DNA of 64,000 nucleotides, from assembly GCF_900096755.1 (NCBI RefSeq), contig NZ_LT615227.1:1081821-1145820 (forward strand). Direction: 5' to 3'. This document shows, one piece after another, positions 1-10,135 of the stretch. Every line of letters begins with the position of its first letter. Position 1 is the stretch's first letter. The position numbers and the translations under genes were made by a program. The notes under the pieces are model-generated. The model worked only from the letters and a program-made list of their open reading frames with translations, was not told where the DNA came from and searched no databases. Source of the stretch: Polynucleobacter necessarius. Lineage in GTDB: Bacteria; Pseudomonadota; Gammaproteobacteria; Burkholderiales; Burkholderiaceae.

Positions 1-743
1 TTGGAGAAAGAGCTTGATACAAAGAAGGACATGCCTGATTCAGCAAAGAGACGAACAGCGATGCCATCTTGCTCAATCCCGGCTGCAAAGCCTTGGTATG
101 CCATATCCAAGAAGGGTATGAGACCTTTGTTCTTACAGATATCAATCACTTGGCGCCATTGCGCTTCAGTAATGTCTGCGCCTGTTGGGTTGTGGCAGCA
201 AGCGTGTAACAACACAGTAGTGTTCTTTGGGAAAGACTCTAAAGACTTCACCATGTCATCAAAATCTACGCCACGTGTTTTTCCATCAAAGTAGGTGTAC
301 TCAACTACTTCAAAACCTGCGGACTCAAAAATGCCGCGGTGGTTTTCCCAAGTTGGGTTACTAATTGCACATGGTGCGTTTACGTTCAGGCGTTTAATGA
401 AGTCAGCACCAACGCGCAATGCACCTGTGCCACCGAGACATTCAGCAGTCACTACGCGACCATCTTTAATTAAAGCCGAGTCAGCGCTAAACAATAAATT
501 TTGTACGGCGCTGTTGTATGGGTTTGGTCCTTCGATTGGGATATAGCTGCGTGGTGAGTGTTTCGCAACAATTGCCTCTTCCGCTTTGATCACTGCTTTT
601 AAAAGTGGAACCTTGCCATCATCTGTGTAGTACACGCCAACACCTAAGTTCACTTTGTCAGCGCGTTGGTCTGCAACATAGGCTTCTGTGAGGCCAAAAA
701 TAGGATCTTTAGGGGCTAATTGAACTGAGGCAAACAGGGTCAT
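1..743 (-). CDS. tyrB: Aromatic amino acid aminotransferase, 3' end outside window
   Basis: A PLP-dependent class I aminotransferase that moves amino groups between aromatic amino acids or aspartate and 2-oxoglutarate. The frame opens at ATG 743 (MTLFASVQLAPKDPIFGL) and has no stop through base 1, giving 247 visible residues. Family marks are the early NLGVGVYY segment, the GGTGALR segment and HACCHNPTG; the visible part ends at VSSSFS, just before the position where the family places the PLP-binding lysine. Roughly the last third lies outside. It is transcribed away from uvrB, an arrangement known from related Burkholderiales. Aspartate aminotransferase (aspC) is the alternative name; the fold is certain, the exact substrate is not. 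Confidence 0.88.
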   Translation of the reverse strand, partial: MTLFASVQLAPKDPIFGLTEAYVADQRADKVNLGVGVYYTDDGKVPLLKAVIKAEEAIVAKHSPRSYIPIEGPNPYNSAVQNLLFSADSALIKDGRVVTAECLGGTGALRVGADFIKRLNVNAPCAISNPTWENHRGIFESAGFEVVEYTYFDGKTRGVDFDDMVKSLESFPKNTTVLLHACCHNPTGADITEAQWRQVIDICKNKGLIPFLDMAYQGFAAGIEQDGIAVRLFAESGMSFFVSSSFS

Positions 744-887
744 TTGAGGTCGGAATCGGTGGTTAGAGGGTAGTTAAGGGTGGTTTTATTCGTAATTGAC
801 GTTAAATTCAGCTTAATTGTCGGTTTTTGAGGCCAGAATCAACTATTTCCAAAGAAAAACGGCAAAATCAATGTTTGTACAAAATTC

Positions 888-908
888 TCTGTGAAGAAAT
901 CTCACAGA
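888..908. promoter_or_regulatory. Inverted repeat just before the uvrB start
   Basis: Arms TCTGTGA (888-894) and TCACAGA (902-908) are perfect, separated by 7 bases, and end four bases before the uvrB ATG. It could be an operator or an mRNA hairpin over the ribosome site. It does not have the CTGT-N8-ACAG spacing of a LexA box (here 11 bases lie between CTGT and ACAG), so SOS control cannot be claimed from it. Confidence 0.3.
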
Positions 909-912
909 TGAA

Positions 913-3069
913 ATGATAGCCGAGATGCCCCCTAAGTTACCCAAAATTGGATCAAAATCTGAAGCAAAAGAAGTCGGCAAAAGCCAGGCCGCCGATCCAT
1001 TGGGTGAGGCTGGGCACGACCTTGATCCGGCTAAGTTTGTGACTTTCCCGGACTCCCCTTATCAGCTTTATCAGCCATTTCCCCCTGCGGGAGACCAGCC
1101 TCAGGCTATTGATGCCTTGGTGGAGGGTATTGAGGATGGATTGACCTTTCAGACCCTTTTGGGGGTAACTGGGTCTGGAAAAACCTTCACAATGGCCAAT
1201 GTGATCGCCAGAACGGGCCGTCCAGTCATCATTTTTGCCCCAAATAAGACTCTAGCTGCCCAGCTTTATAGCGAATTTAGAGAGTTTTTTCCGAAAAACG
1301 CTGTTGAGTACTTTGTAAGTTACTACGACTATTACCAGCCAGAGGCCTATGTCCCTCAGCGCGATCTCTTTATTGAGAAAGATTCCTCGATTAATGAACA
1401 CATCGAGCAGATGCGTTTATCGGCAACCAAGAGTCTTTTAGAGCGACGAGACGTCATCATCGTTGCCACTGTTTCAGCAATTTATGGTATCGGCAATCCT
1501 GGCGACTATCACAGTATGGTGATGACATTGCGTCCTGGCGACAAGATGAGTCAGCGTGATATTTTGATGCGCTTGATCGCTATGCAGTACGACCGCAATG
1601 AGACCGATTTCAAGCGTGGCGTATTTAGGGTGCGCGGCGACACCATTGATATTTTCCCTGCTGAGCATAATGAGCTCGCAGTGCGTGTTGAGTTATTTGA
1701 TGATGTGGTTGAGAGTTTGCAGTTCTTTGATCCGCTGACTGGAAAAATTCGCCAAAAGATTCCGCGCTTTACTGTTTACCCAAGTTCGCATTATGTGACA
1801 CCACGGGATACTGTTTTAAAAGCGATTGAAACAATCAAAACAGAATTACGAACTCGCTTAGATGAGTTTGTTAAAGATGGAAAATTAGTTGAGGCACAAC
1901 GCCTTGAACAGCGCACCCGTTTTGATTTAGAAATGCTCAATGAATTAGGTTTTTGCAAAGGGATTGAGAACTACTCCCGCCATCTCTCCGGGGCGGCCCC
2001 GGGTGAGGCTCCGCCTACACTGGTAGACTATCTACCCAATGATGCTTTGATGTTCTTGGATGAGAGCCACGTTTTAATCGGCCAGCTCAATGCCATGTAC
2101 AACGGAGATAAATCCCGCAAACATACTTTGGTGGAATTCGGCTTCCGTTTGCCATCTGCCATGGATAACCGCCCGCTCAAATTTACTGAGTTTGAAACGA
2201 AGATGCGTCAAACTATTTTCGTTTCAGCAACGCCTGCTGATTATGAGATTGCACATCAAGGTCAAGTGGTTGAGCAAGTGGCTAGACCAACAGGATTAGT
2301 GGATCCGGAAATTGAAGTCTTGCCCGCAAGCACTCAGGTTGATGATTTGTTAGATCAAATTCATGCACGTGTCAAAGTGGGTGAGCGTGTATTGGTGACC
2401 GTATTAACAAAACGTATGGCTGAGCAATTAACAGACTATCTTTCGGATAACGGCGTGAAGGTGCGATATGTTCACTCGGATATCGATACGGTAGAGCGGG
2501 TAGAAATTTTGCGTGACTTACGTTTGGGCGTCTTCGATGTTCTCGTTGGTATTAACTTGCTACGCGAAGGTTTGGATATTCCCGAGGTTTCATTAGTGGC
2601 TATTCTGGATGCAGACAAAGAGGGCTTCTTACGCTCAGAGCGCAGCTTGATTCAGACGATTGGTAGAGCGGCTCGAAACGTGCGTGGCAAAGCCATTTTG
2701 TATGCTGACCGCATAACTGACTCCATGAAGCGCGCTATGGGGGAGACTGATAGACGTCGCACCAAGCAAATCGCCTTTAATAAGCTCCATGGCATTGAGC
2801 CTAAAGGGGTTCAAAAGCGCATTAAGGACATTATTGATGGCGTCTACGACGTCAAAGAGAAGCGTCAGGAGATGCAGGTCGAGCAGGAGCGGGCTCGCTA
2901 TGAGGATACGGGCGAGAAGGACCTGGCGGCAGAAATCAAGCGTCTAGAGAAACAAATGAACGCTGAAGCCAAGAATTTGGAGTTTGAGAAGGCTGCCAGC
3001 ACCCGAGACAGGCTTACCAAGGTCAAAGAAATGGCCTTCGGAGCCCGGTCTAGAGACTCCATCGGCTAG
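913..3069 (+). CDS. uvrB: UvrABC excinuclease subunit B
   Basis: Damage-verifying helicase-like subunit of nucleotide excision repair, which receives DNA from UvrA and recruits UvrC. The 718-residue frame has Walker A GVTGSGKT at residues 84-91, the beta-hairpin region with [11 protein letters not shown] near 138-148, a DESH box near 380, the [16 protein letters not shown] helicase motif VI, and a C-terminal UVR coiled coil that binds UvrC. The first roughly 40 residues are a polar extension before the usual start of the family; ATG 913 is used, ATG 925 is an alternative, and neither has a strong Shine-Dalgarno. It is a single gene, divergent from the aminotransferase. It appears intact. Confidence 0.97.
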   Translation: MIAEMPPKLPKIGSKSEAKEVGKSQAADPLGEAGHDLDPAKFVTFPDSPYQLYQPFPPAGDQPQAIDALVEGIEDGLTFQTLLGVTGSGKTFTMANVIARTGRPVIIFAPNKTLAAQLYSEFREFFPKNAVEYFVSYYDYYQPEAYVPQRDLFIEKDSSINEHIEQMRLSATKSLLERRDVIIVATVSAIYGIGNPGDYHSMVMTLRPGDKMSQRDILMRLIAMQYDRNETDFKRGVFRVRGDTIDIFPAEHNELAVRVELFDDVVESLQFFDPLTGKIRQKIPRFTVYPSSHYVTPRDTVLKAIETIKTELRTRLDEFVKDGKLVEAQRLEQRTRFDLEMLNELGFCKGIENYSRHLSGAAPGEAPPTLVDYLPNDALMFLDESHVLIGQLNAMYNGDKSRKHTLVEFGFRLPSAMDNRPLKFTEFETKMRQTIFVSATPADYEIAHQGQVVEQVARPTGLVDPEIEVLPASTQVDDLLDQIHARVKVGERVLVTVLTKRMAEQLTDYLSDNGVKVRYVHSDIDTVERVEILRDLRLGVFDVLVGINLLREGLDIPEVSLVAILDADKEGFLRSERSLIQTIGRAARNVRGKAILYADRITDSMKRAMGETDRRRTKQIAFNKLHGIEPKGVQKRIKDIIDGVYDVKEKRQEMQVEQERARYEDTGEKDLAAEIKRLEKQMNAEAKNLEFEKAASTRDRLTKVKEMAFGARSRDSIG

Positions 3070-3131
3070 ATTCCTCGCTTTCAATAGGGATTTTTAGGAT
3101 AATTCCCGAGCAGTTTGCTGGGTCTTATGGT

Positions 3132-3156
3132 AAAGTTGAGTGGAATGGTCGGGTAT
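3132..3156 (+). promoter_or_regulatory. Type 1 IscR operator in front of the isc operon
   Basis: Aligned by eye to the known type 1 IscR consensus (ATASYYGACTRwwwYAGTCRRSTAT), 21 of 25 positions agree, including GTTGAGT in the left half and a complete GTCGGGTAT right half. It lies about 50 bases before iscR, where an autoregulatory site is expected. A second palindrome, CGGGTATTACCCG, overlaps its right end (3150-3162). The consensus is recalled from enterobacteria; function here is inferred. Confidence 0.65.
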
Positions 3157-3206
3157 TACCCGCCCGACTGTTAGCTGTCCATAACAATCCATTACCAAGG
3201 TGACAT

Positions 3207-3782
3207 ATGAGACTTACAACCAAAGGTCGTTTTGCAGTAACCGCAATGATTGATTTAGCCCTGCGTGAAGCGCATGGCCCCGTAACCCTGGCCGGAATTA
3301 GCCAAAGACAAAAGATTTCCCTTTCTTATCTCGAGCAATTGTTCGGCAAATTACGTCGCTTCAATATTGTTGAAAGTACTCGTGGTCCAGGCGGTGGTTA
3401 CACCTTGGCGCGACCTTCATCAGAAGTGAGCGTAGCCGACATTATTGTTGCTGTGGATGAGCCGCTTGATGCAACCCAATGTGGTGGCAAGGGCAACTGT
3501 CATACCGATGAAGAAAATCACGGTCGCTGCATGACTCATGATCTCTGGAGCAATCTCAACTCCAAAATGGTTGAGTACCTCAGTTCGGTGAGCTTAAAAG
3601 ATTTGGTTCAGCAGCAAAAAAGGCGCGGCATTGCCATTCAAGATATGCGCCAGAAGAAAATTAAAGTTGAGAGTTCTAAGGCAGATAAACCTGCTCCTGC
3701 TCCTGCGCTTGCGGCTAAAAAAGAAGTAGCTCCTAAAGCGCCACTAGTGAATTCTGTATTCAATTTGGCGCGACAAAGTTAA
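3207..3782 (+). CDS. iscR: Fe-S cluster-sensing regulator IscR
   Basis: Rrf2-family transcription factor that binds a [2Fe-2S] cluster and represses the isc operon when cluster supply is adequate. Residues 1-65 form the winged helix (MRLTTKGRFAVTAMIDLA, GGGYTLARP). Cluster ligands are Cys92, Cys98 and Cys108 plus His111 in CMTHDLW. The gap between the second and third cysteine is nine residues, against five in E. coli as recalled. After about residue 150 it carries a tail of some 40 residues rich in Lys, Ala and Pro that the enterobacterial protein lacks. First gene of the operon, behind an IscR-type operator, so autoregulation is likely. Confidence 0.95.
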   Translation: MRLTTKGRFAVTAMIDLALREAHGPVTLAGISQRQKISLSYLEQLFGKLRRFNIVESTRGPGGGYTLARPSSEVSVADIIVAVDEPLDATQCGGKGNCHTDEENHGRCMTHDLWSNLNSKMVEYLSSVSLKDLVQQQKRRGIAIQDMRQKKIKVESSKADKPAPAPALAAKKEVAPKAPLVNSVFNLARQS

Positions 3783-3810
3783 TAACGCATTACCTACCGA
3801 AAGATAAACC

Positions 3811-5070
3811 ATGAACGCCCCAAAAGATCTGCCACAACAACCGGTCCCGATGTTTAGTCCTAAGCACTTTCCTGTGTATATGGACTACTCAGCTACAACG
3901 CCGATTGATCCTCGTGTGGTCGACAAGATGTTGCCTTACTTGCGCGAGCAATTTGGCAACGCCGCATCACGTAGCCACGCTTATGGCTGGGCTGCTGAAG
4001 AGGCTGTAGAGTGGGCGCGTTCAGAGGTTGCTCAATTAGTGCATGCTGACCCAAGAGAAATTGTGTTCACCAGCGGCGCTACTGAAAGTATTAACTTAGC
4101 GCTCAAAGGCGCAGCGCATTTTTATAAAGAGCGCGGCAATCACATCATTACTGTGAAGACTGAACACAAAGCAACTTTAGATACCTGCCGTGAATTAGAG
4201 CGTGAAGGTTTTGAAGTTACTTACTTAGATGTTTTGCCGAATGGTTTGATCGATTTTTCGCAGTTAGAGACTGCGATGAAGCCAGGAACCATTTTGGCTT
4301 CAGTGATGTATGTCAATAATGAGATCGGTGTAGTGCAAGACATTCCTGCGATTGGTGAGTTGTGTCGTTCACGTGGTGTGATTTTCCATGTGGATGCTGC
4401 GCAAGCAACTGGCAAAGTAGAAATTGATCTCGAAAAGACTAAAGTCGATTTGATGAGTTTTTCTGCTCATAAGACTTATGGTCCAAAAGGTATCGGTGCT
4501 TTGTTTGTCCGTCGTAAGCCACGTATTCGTATTGAGGCTCAGATTCATGGCGGTGGTCATGAGCGTGGCATGCGTTCTGGTACCTTGGCGGTTCACCAAA
4601 TCGTAGGCATGGGCGAGGCTTTCCGTATCGCCCGTGTTGAGATGGCTGAAGAAAACAAGCGTATCCGTGCATTACGTGATCGTTTGTTAAATGGCCTCAA
4701 AGATATTGAAGAGGTTTATGTCAATGGCGACATGGATGATCGTGTTCCGCACAACCTGAACATTAGCTTTAACTATGTTGAAGGCGAATCTATGTTGATG
4801 GCCTTGAAGGATCTCGCGATCTCTTCTGGTTCAGCATGCACCTCTGCCTCTTTAGAGCCTTCATACGTTTTGCGCGCATTAGGCCGTAATGACGAGTTAG
4901 CACATAGCTCAATTCGTTTCACTTTGGGTCGCTTTACTACCGAAGAGGAAGTGGATTTCACTATCAAGTTGGTGAAAGAAAAGATTGCCAAGTTGCGTGA
5001 GTTATCGCCACTGTGGGAAATGTACAAAGACGGAATCGATATCAGCACGATTCAATGGGCAGCACACTAA
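3811..5070 (+). CDS. iscS: Cysteine desulfurase IscS
   Basis: PLP enzyme that converts cysteine to alanine and passes persulfide sulfur to IscU and other acceptors. The frame has [16 protein letters not shown] near the N terminus, the PLP lysine in [12 protein letters not shown] (Lys221) and the mobile-loop active cysteine in [16 protein letters not shown] (Cys343). It is 419 residues, with about 15 extra residues before the usual start. The ATG at 3811 follows a GAAAGATAA leader, 28 bases after iscR. Intact and in the standard operon position. Because the nearby cysK is broken, the cysteine supply for this enzyme is an open question. Confidence 0.97.
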   Translation: MNAPKDLPQQPVPMFSPKHFPVYMDYSATTPIDPRVVDKMLPYLREQFGNAASRSHAYGWAAEEAVEWARSEVAQLVHADPREIVFTSGATESINLALKGAAHFYKERGNHIITVKTEHKATLDTCRELEREGFEVTYLDVLPNGLIDFSQLETAMKPGTILASVMYVNNEIGVVQDIPAIGELCRSRGVIFHVDAAQATGKVEIDLEKTKVDLMSFSAHKTYGPKGIGALFVRRKPRIRIEAQIHGGGHERGMRSGTLAVHQIVGMGEAFRIARVEMAEENKRIRALRDRLLNGLKDIEEVYVNGDMDDRVPHNLNISFNYVEGESMLMALKDLAISSGSACTSASLEPSYVLRALGRNDELAHSSIRFTLGRFTTEEEVDFTIKLVKEKIAKLRELSPLWEMYKDGIDISTIQWAAH

Positions 5071-5102
5071 AAAGAATATAGCGAGATAAAAGAGGAAATA
5101 CC

Positions 5103-5489
5103 ATGGCATATAGCGAAAAGGTCATCGACCATTATGAAAATCCCCGTAACGTTGGCTCCTTTGAAAAAAGTGATGACAGCGTAGGTACTGGCATGGTTGG
5201 CGCACCTGCATGTGGTGACGTAATGAAGTTACAGATTCGCGTGAATGATCAAGGCGTAATCAAAGATGCTAAGTTCAAGACTTATGGCTGCGGCTCTGCG
5301 ATTGCCTCATCTTCACTGGTAACTGAGTGGGTAAAGGGCAAGACCTTAGATCAAGCGCTTGAGATTAAGAACCCATTGATCGCTGAAGAATTGGCTTTGC
5401 CACCAGTAAAAATTCACTGCTCTATTTTGGCAGAAGATGCTATTAAGGCAGCTGTTGCCGACTACAAAGAGAAGCACCCAGCTAAATAA
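5103..5489 (+). CDS. iscU: Fe-S cluster scaffold IscU
   Basis: Scaffold on which [2Fe-2S] and [4Fe-4S] clusters are built before transfer to apoproteins. All three cluster cysteines are present (Cys37 in GAPACGDV, Cys63 in YGCGSAIA, Cys106 in KIHCSILA), as is Asp39. The LPPVK motif at 99-103 is the site recognised by the chaperone HscA, and both HscA and HscB are encoded downstream. The length of 128 residues is typical. An AGAGG ribosome site sits just before the ATG. Confidence 0.97.
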   Translation: MAYSEKVIDHYENPRNVGSFEKSDDSVGTGMVGAPACGDVMKLQIRVNDQGVIKDAKFKTYGCGSAIASSSLVTEWVKGKTLDQALEIKNPLIAEELALPPVKIHCSILAEDAIKAAVADYKEKHPAK

Positions 5490-5521
5490 AGCAAACGAAG
5501 TAAACAAGAAGAATCAAAACT

Positions 5522-5845
5522 ATGGCAATTGCTTTAACTGACAAAGCAGCCGCACACGTCAACCGCAATCTAGAAATGCGCGGTAAAGGATGTGGTCTTC
5601 GCTTGGGTGTTCGCACAACTGGTTGCTCTGGCTTGGCATATCAACTTGAGTACGTGGATGAGCCGGCAGCTGAAGATCAGGTATTTGAGTCAAATGGCGT
5701 TAAGGTATTTGTTGATCCAAAGAGCTTGGCTTACTTGGATGGTACTGAGCTAGACTTTGTGCGTGAGGGTTTGAACGAGGGATTTAAGTTTCAAAATCCA
5801 AACGTAAAAGATGAGTGTGGTTGTGGCGAATCCTTCCGCGTCTGA
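5522..5845 (+). CDS. iscA: Fe-S carrier protein IscA
   Basis: A-type carrier that accepts iron or assembled clusters and hands them to client enzymes. The three conserved cysteines are Cys35 in TTGCSGLAY and Cys99 and Cys101 in ECGCGESF. Its 107 residues match the family. Its last 35 bases overlap the start of hscB in another frame, suggesting translational coupling. Intact and in the canonical order. Confidence 0.96.
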   Translation: MAIALTDKAAAHVNRNLEMRGKGCGLRLGVRTTGCSGLAYQLEYVDEPAAEDQVFESNGVKVFVDPKSLAYLDGTELDFVREGLNEGFKFQNPNVKDECGCGESFRV

Positions 5846-6350
5846 CGATTACTTTCGCTTCTTTGGTTTAAATCAGCAATTCAAAATCGATTTGCCTGCG
5901 CTAGATCAGGCGTACCTAGCGATTCAGAAGGAAGTGCATCCTGATCGCCATGCTCGCGGTAGTGACGCAGAGCAGCGTCTTGCAATGCAAATGGCTACCT
6001 TAGCCAATACCGCACTTCAAACTCTTAAGAATCCTATCCAACGCGGTCTTTATATATGCCAACTCCATGGCGTAGATGCGAAGTTGGAGACCAATACTGC
6101 TATGCCTGCTGCATTTTTGATGAAGCAGATGGAGTGGCGCGAGAATCTAGGTGAGCAAGCAGAAGATCTACCAGCTTTAGAAGCTTTGATGACTGAGGTG
6201 GAGAAGTCAAAGGCAGATACTCTAGCTGAAATAGCCCAAGCCATTGATGGAGCTAAAAATTATCAGCGTGCAGCAGAATTGCTTCGCGGTTTACTTTTCA
6301 TTGATAAGTTCGCCGCAGAGCTTGATGATGCTATTTCTGCATTGGTATAG
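5811..6350 (+). CDS. hscB: Co-chaperone HscB
   Basis: J-domain protein that delivers IscU to HscA and stimulates its ATPase. The HPD triad lies at residues 43-45 ([11 protein letters not shown]), followed by a C-terminal helical domain that binds IscU. At 179 residues it is normal for the family. The ATG at 5811 lies inside iscA; in-frame GTG codons at 5817 and 5823 are alternatives giving nearly the same protein. The conserved part starts at DDYFRFFGL. Confidence 0.94.
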   Translation: MSVVVANPSASDDYFRFFGLNQQFKIDLPALDQAYLAIQKEVHPDRHARGSDAEQRLAMQMATLANTALQTLKNPIQRGLYICQLHGVDAKLETNTAMPAAFLMKQMEWRENLGEQAEDLPALEALMTEVEKSKADTLAEIAQAIDGAKNYQRAAELLRGLLFIDKFAAELDDAISALV

Positions 6351-6377
6351 CCCCACCTAAATTAAACTCAATCATCT

Positions 6378-8243
6378 ATGGCCTTATTACAAATCTCTGA
6401 ACCCGGTAAATCGCTAGCGCCTCATCAGCGCCGCATTGCTGTGGGCATTGATTTGGGAACTACCAATTCTTTGGTGGCTATTGTTCGTGATGCATTGCCT
6501 AAAGTGTTAGCTGATGCACAAGGGCGAGAGTTATTACCGTCCGTAATACGTTATTTGCCTAACGGCAGAACTCAAGCTGGCTTTGAAGCCCTTGAGAGTG
6601 TGGTGATTGACCCGAAGAACACGATTGTTTCGGTGAAGCGCTTCATGGGACGTGGCTTGCTGGATGTAGAGCATATTGAAAGTGCTCCGTATGATTTTGT
6701 TGATCAGCCTGGCATGCTTAAGCTGCGAACGGTTGCTGGTGATAAAAGTCCAATTGAGGTCTCTGCAGAAATATTGGCACGTTTGCGTCAACTAGCAGAA
6801 GATTCTGTCTCCGATGAAATCGTTGGCGCAGTGATTACTGTTCCAGCTTACTTTGATGATGCGCAACGTCAAGCAACAAAAGATGCTGCTAAGTTAGCGG
6901 GTGTTGAAGTGCTTCGTTTATTAAATGAGCCTACTGCTGCTGCGATTGCTTATGATTTGGATAATGCCTCGGAAGGTGTCTACGCTGTATATGACTTGGG
7001 TGGTGGTACCTTTGATATCTCCATACTGCGTATGAGTAGGGGCGTATTTGAAGTTCTTTCTACTGGCGGTGACTCTGCTCTTGGCGGCGATGACTTCGAT
7101 CACCGCTTGTACTGCTGGGTGATTGAGCAAGCTAAGCTGCCACCACTGTCTATTCATGACCACAGAACACTCTTGCAGGCTTGTAAGCATGCCAAAGAGC
7201 AGTTGAGCCACAATCCGCTAGCGCGTGTTCACGAGACGCTTGCCGATGGCACGGTAGTTAATGTTGGTATTAGTCAGGCGCAATTCTTTGATATTACCCA
7301 GAACTTAGTTGCTAAAACATTAATGGCCTGTAAAAAAGCGTTGCGTGATGCAGGCTTAAAAGCAGAAGACGTTAAAGGCGTTGTCATGGTGGGTGGCTCC
7401 ACTCGTATGCCTAATGTGCAGCGAGCTGTTGGTGAGCTTTTCGGCACTCAGCCTCTAAATAACCTCAACCCTGATCAAGTGGTTGCCTTGGGCGCTGCGA
7501 TGCAGGCTGACTTATTGGCGGGCAATCAAAGCAAAGATGATGAGTGGCTCTTATTGGATGTTATTCCACTCTCTCTTGGTATTGAAACCATGGGCGGCTT
7601 GGTAGAAAAAATTATTCCTCGTAACACGCCAATCCCAGTTGCAAGAGCGCAGGATTTCACAACCTTTAAAGATGGTCAAACTGCTTTAGCTATTCAGGTG
7701 GTGCAGGGCGAGCGTGAGTTGGCGCAAGATTGCCGCTCTTTAGGTAAGTTTGAGTTGCGTGGCATTCCAGCCATGGCTGCGGGAGCTGCGCGTATTCGGG
7801 TGACCTTCCAGGTGGATGCGGATGGCCTGTTGTCTGTAAGCGCCACCGAGCAAGGCTCTGGCGTTCAAGCCTCCATTGATATCAAGCCTTCATATGGCTT
7901 AACAGACGCTGAAATTACCCGCATGCTGCAAGATGGTTTTGCATCAGCCAAAGAAGATTTACTTTCTAGATCTTTACGTAAAGAACAAGTAAACGCACAG
8001 CGCTTGCTCGATGCCGTGCAAACTTCTCTAGATAGCGATCGCAGTCTTCTAAATGCAGATGAGCAAATTGTTATCGATCGCGAGATGGCTGCCCTACAAA
8101 AGATTTTGAATGAAGAGACTGATAGCGCTGTTGTACGTAAAGCAGTCGATCATGCCGCAAAAGCAACCGATGAATTTGCGCAAAAGCGAATGAACGCAAG
8201 CATTCAGAAGGCTCTATCCGGCAAGAATGTTGCCGAGATATAA
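6378..8243 (+). CDS. hscA: Fe-S chaperone HscA
   Basis: Specialised Hsp70 that binds the LPPVK motif of IscU and helps release its cluster using ATP. Actin-like ATPase motifs are clear: [12 protein letters not shown] near residue 25, [14 protein letters not shown] near 205 and [13 protein letters not shown] near 340, followed by a substrate-binding half with [21 protein letters not shown]. The 621 residues match HscA rather than DnaK, which is longer and has a GGMP-rich tail. Follows hscB by 27 bases. Intact. Confidence 0.96.
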   Translation: MALLQISEPGKSLAPHQRRIAVGIDLGTTNSLVAIVRDALPKVLADAQGRELLPSVIRYLPNGRTQAGFEALESVVIDPKNTIVSVKRFMGRGLLDVEHIESAPYDFVDQPGMLKLRTVAGDKSPIEVSAEILARLRQLAEDSVSDEIVGAVITVPAYFDDAQRQATKDAAKLAGVEVLRLLNEPTAAAIAYDLDNASEGVYAVYDLGGGTFDISILRMSRGVFEVLSTGGDSALGGDDFDHRLYCWVIEQAKLPPLSIHDHRTLLQACKHAKEQLSHNPLARVHETLADGTVVNVGISQAQFFDITQNLVAKTLMACKKALRDAGLKAEDVKGVVMVGGSTRMPNVQRAVGELFGTQPLNNLNPDQVVALGAAMQADLLAGNQSKDDEWLLLDVIPLSLGIETMGGLVEKIIPRNTPIPVARAQDFTTFKDGQTALAIQVVQGERELAQDCRSLGKFELRGIPAMAAGAARIRVTFQVDADGLLSVSATEQGSGVQASIDIKPSYGLTDAEITRMLQDGFASAKEDLLSRSLRKEQVNAQRLLDAVQTSLDSDRSLLNADEQIVIDREMAALQKILNEETDSAVVRKAVDHAAKATDEFAQKRMNASIQKALSGKNVAEI

Positions 8244-8279
8244 ACAAGAAATATTTACAGAGAATAAGTAGAAATCATC

Positions 8280-8618
8280 ATGACTCAAATCGTTGTACTA
8301 CCGCATAGTGAATATTGCCCTGAAGGTGCAGTTGTAGAGGTTGCGCTAGGCACTTCGATTTGCGAGGCTTTGCTAGAGAATGACATTCCTATTGAACATG
8401 CCTGCGATATGGTCTGCGCATGTACCACCTGTCACGTAGTCGTAAAGGAGGGGTTTCAAAGCCTTAACCCGCCTGATGAAAGCGAAGAAGATATGCTCGA
8501 TCGCGCTTGGGGCTTAAATCCTCAGTCACGCTTATCCTGCCAAGCCATTGTGGCCAAACAGGATTTGGTGATTGAAATCCCTAAATATTCAATCAATCAC
8601 GCCAAAGAAAACCATTAA
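8280..8618 (+). CDS. fdx: Isc-type [2Fe-2S] ferredoxin
   Basis: Adrenodoxin-like ferredoxin that supplies electrons for cluster assembly on IscU. Ligands are Cys42, Cys48 and Cys51 (CDMVCACTTC, spacing C-x5-C-x2-C) and Cys87 (RLSCQAI). At 112 residues it is standard. It is the last gene of the operon; no iscX was found between it and the terminator at 8737. The physiological reductase may be the Fpr-type flavoprotein encoded at 12917, but that is inference. Confidence 0.96.
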   Translation: MTQIVVLPHSEYCPEGAVVEVALGTSICEALLENDIPIEHACDMVCACTTCHVVVKEGFQSLNPPDESEEDMLDRAWGLNPQSRLSCQAIVAKQDLVIEIPKYSINHAKENH

Positions 8619-8736
8619 TGCACTAAAACAGGGCATTTGGCTCTGAAATCATGCAATTGCCTAAGAGGGCAATCTACACGGTCATTAATATGAAGTTGTA
8701 GTTCATTCTTTAGGCAGTACCTCCAAAAAATCTTTT

Positions 8737-8766
8737 AAGCCATCCCTCGGGATGGCTTTTTCTTTT
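8737..8766 (+). terminator. Terminator of the isc operon
   Basis: Perfect 10-base arms AAGCCATCCC (8737-8746) and GGGATGGCTT (8749-8758) with a short loop, followed by a T-rich run to 8766. It sits about 120 bases after fdx and just before the convergent cysN end. The reverse strand lacks an immediate U-tract, so it serves mainly the plus strand. Confidence 0.85.
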
Positions 8767-8785
8767 GTGGATTTTTGCCGAATGG

Positions 8786-10135
8786 TTACTGCGCTACCGC
8801 CGCACGAATCATGCCTGCAGCAACTGTATGGTTTGTAGCTTCATCAATCAAGATAAAAGCACCAGTACGCTGGGACTGATCAAACAAGTCCACAACAATC
8901 GGTTTTTGCAAAATGAAATCAACGCGCCCAATTTCGTTGGTGGAGAGTGCATGTACATCGCTTGCTTGAGAGAGTGTCTGCACATCCAATACTTGTTGAA
9001 TGTTCTTCACTTTTGCGCCAACGGTATTGGTGGTATGTCGCAAAGCATATTTACGACTCAAGGAGAGTGGTTCACTATCTAACCAGCATAAATCAGCAGA
9101 AAGTTGTTTGCTCAGTACCGGCGGATGACTATCTTCAGCGCTAATAAATAAAGAGCCGCGTGAGACGTCAATATCTTCAGATAATTGAATAGCGACTGCC
9201 TGACCAGTTTGCGCGGAATCCACCGCATTATTACCATTGGTTTGCTTGCTGCTAGAGCGATTGCCCAAGTAGATTTCTGCAACAGTTGCTTCAGAGCCAC
9301 CTGGCAGAACCTTAATTTTCTGACCTTTACGGATACTGCCAGACTCAATTTCACCAAGGTACCCGCGGAAGTCATCGGAAGCGCTGCCATCTTGACGGGC
9401 TACGTATTGCACTGGGAAGCGAAGCGATAGTTTTTCAGACTCAGGGCTGGTATCCAGGCCCTCTAGCCACTCTAAGAGTGTGGGGCCTTTGTACCAAGAT
9501 GTGTTTTTGCTAGCGGTAACTACGTTCGCGCCAAGCAATGCAGAGATCGGAATTAAGGTTGGTTTTGGTAGGCCAATCTTTTGAGTCAGGTCTTCAATGG
9601 AGGCTTTAATAGTATTGAAGACTTTTTCATCAAACTCGTACAAGTCCATCTTGTTGATGGCAAACACGACGTGGCGTGATCCTAGTAAATGAACAATGGC
9701 TGCATGGCGTTTAGTTTGGGCCAGCAAAGTTGCAGGGCTTGTATTCAGATCAACGCGAGTAGCATCCACTAGGATCACGGCCACATCTGACTGTGATGCG
9801 CCAGTAACAAGGTTGCGGGTATATTGCTCATGACCCGGTGCATCAGCAACAATAAATTTGCGTTTTGGGGTGGAGAAGTAGCGATAGGCCACATCAATGG
9901 TGATGCCTTGCTCACGCTCTGCTTCAAGGCCGTCGGTTAGAAGGGCTAAGTCAACGCCTGCATCGGAGGAGGTGACACGAGCATGCTTGGTTTTAGAGAG
10001 AGACTCTAATTGGTCCACCAGAATGGATTTGGTGTCATAGAGCAAACGTCCGATTAACGTGCTTTTTCCGTCATCTACGCTACCAGCGGTAATAAGGCGC
10101 ACGACATTTTGCTGCTGAGATTGATTGGTAGTCAT
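8786..10135 (-). CDS. cysN: Sulfate adenylyltransferase subunit 1 (GTPase)
   Basis: GTPase subunit of ATP sulfurylase, which with CysD activates sulfate to adenosine 5'-phosphosulfate (APS). The P-loop GSVDDGKST lies near residues 18-26, the switch region has DAPGHEQYTRN near 95-105, and AINKMDL gives the guanine-specificity motif near 158. It has 449 residues and stops after the EF-Tu-like beta-barrel domains; there is no fused APS kinase (CysC). It begins at the last base of cysD, so translation is probably coupled. Confidence 0.96.
   Translation of the reverse strand: MTTNQSQQQNVVRLITAGSVDDGKSTLIGRLLYDTKSILVDQLESLSKTKHARVTSSDAGVDLALLTDGLEAEREQGITIDVAYRYFSTPKRKFIVADAPGHEQYTRNLVTGASQSDVAVILVDATRVDLNTSPATLLAQTKRHAAIVHLLGSRHVVFAINKMDLYEFDEKVFNTIKASIEDLTQKIGLPKPTLIPISALLGANVVTASKNTSWYKGPTLLEWLEGLDTSPESEKLSLRFPVQYVARQDGSASDDFRGYLGEIESGSIRKGQKIKVLPGGSEATVAEIYLGNRSSSKQTNGNNAVDSAQTGQAVAIQLSEDIDVSRGSLFISAEDSHPPVLSKQLSADLCWLDSEPLSLSRKYALRHTTNTVGAKVKNIQQVLDVQTLSQASDVHALSTNEIGRVDFILQKPIVVDLFDQSQRTGAFILIDEATNHTVAAGMIRAAVAQ

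Noticed and set aside
1..546. Two plus-strand open frames at the left edge
   Set aside because: Both are opposite the aminotransferase, whose frame on the minus strand is uninterrupted and carries clear family motifs.
874..907. A LexA box ahead of uvrB
   Set aside because: The CTGT and ACAG pair is 11 bases apart instead of 8, and the nearby TTTGTACAAA palindrome does not match either.
8619..8736. iscX after fdx
   Set aside because: Only a 16-codon frame (ATG 8651) occurs before the terminator, with no IscX likeness.
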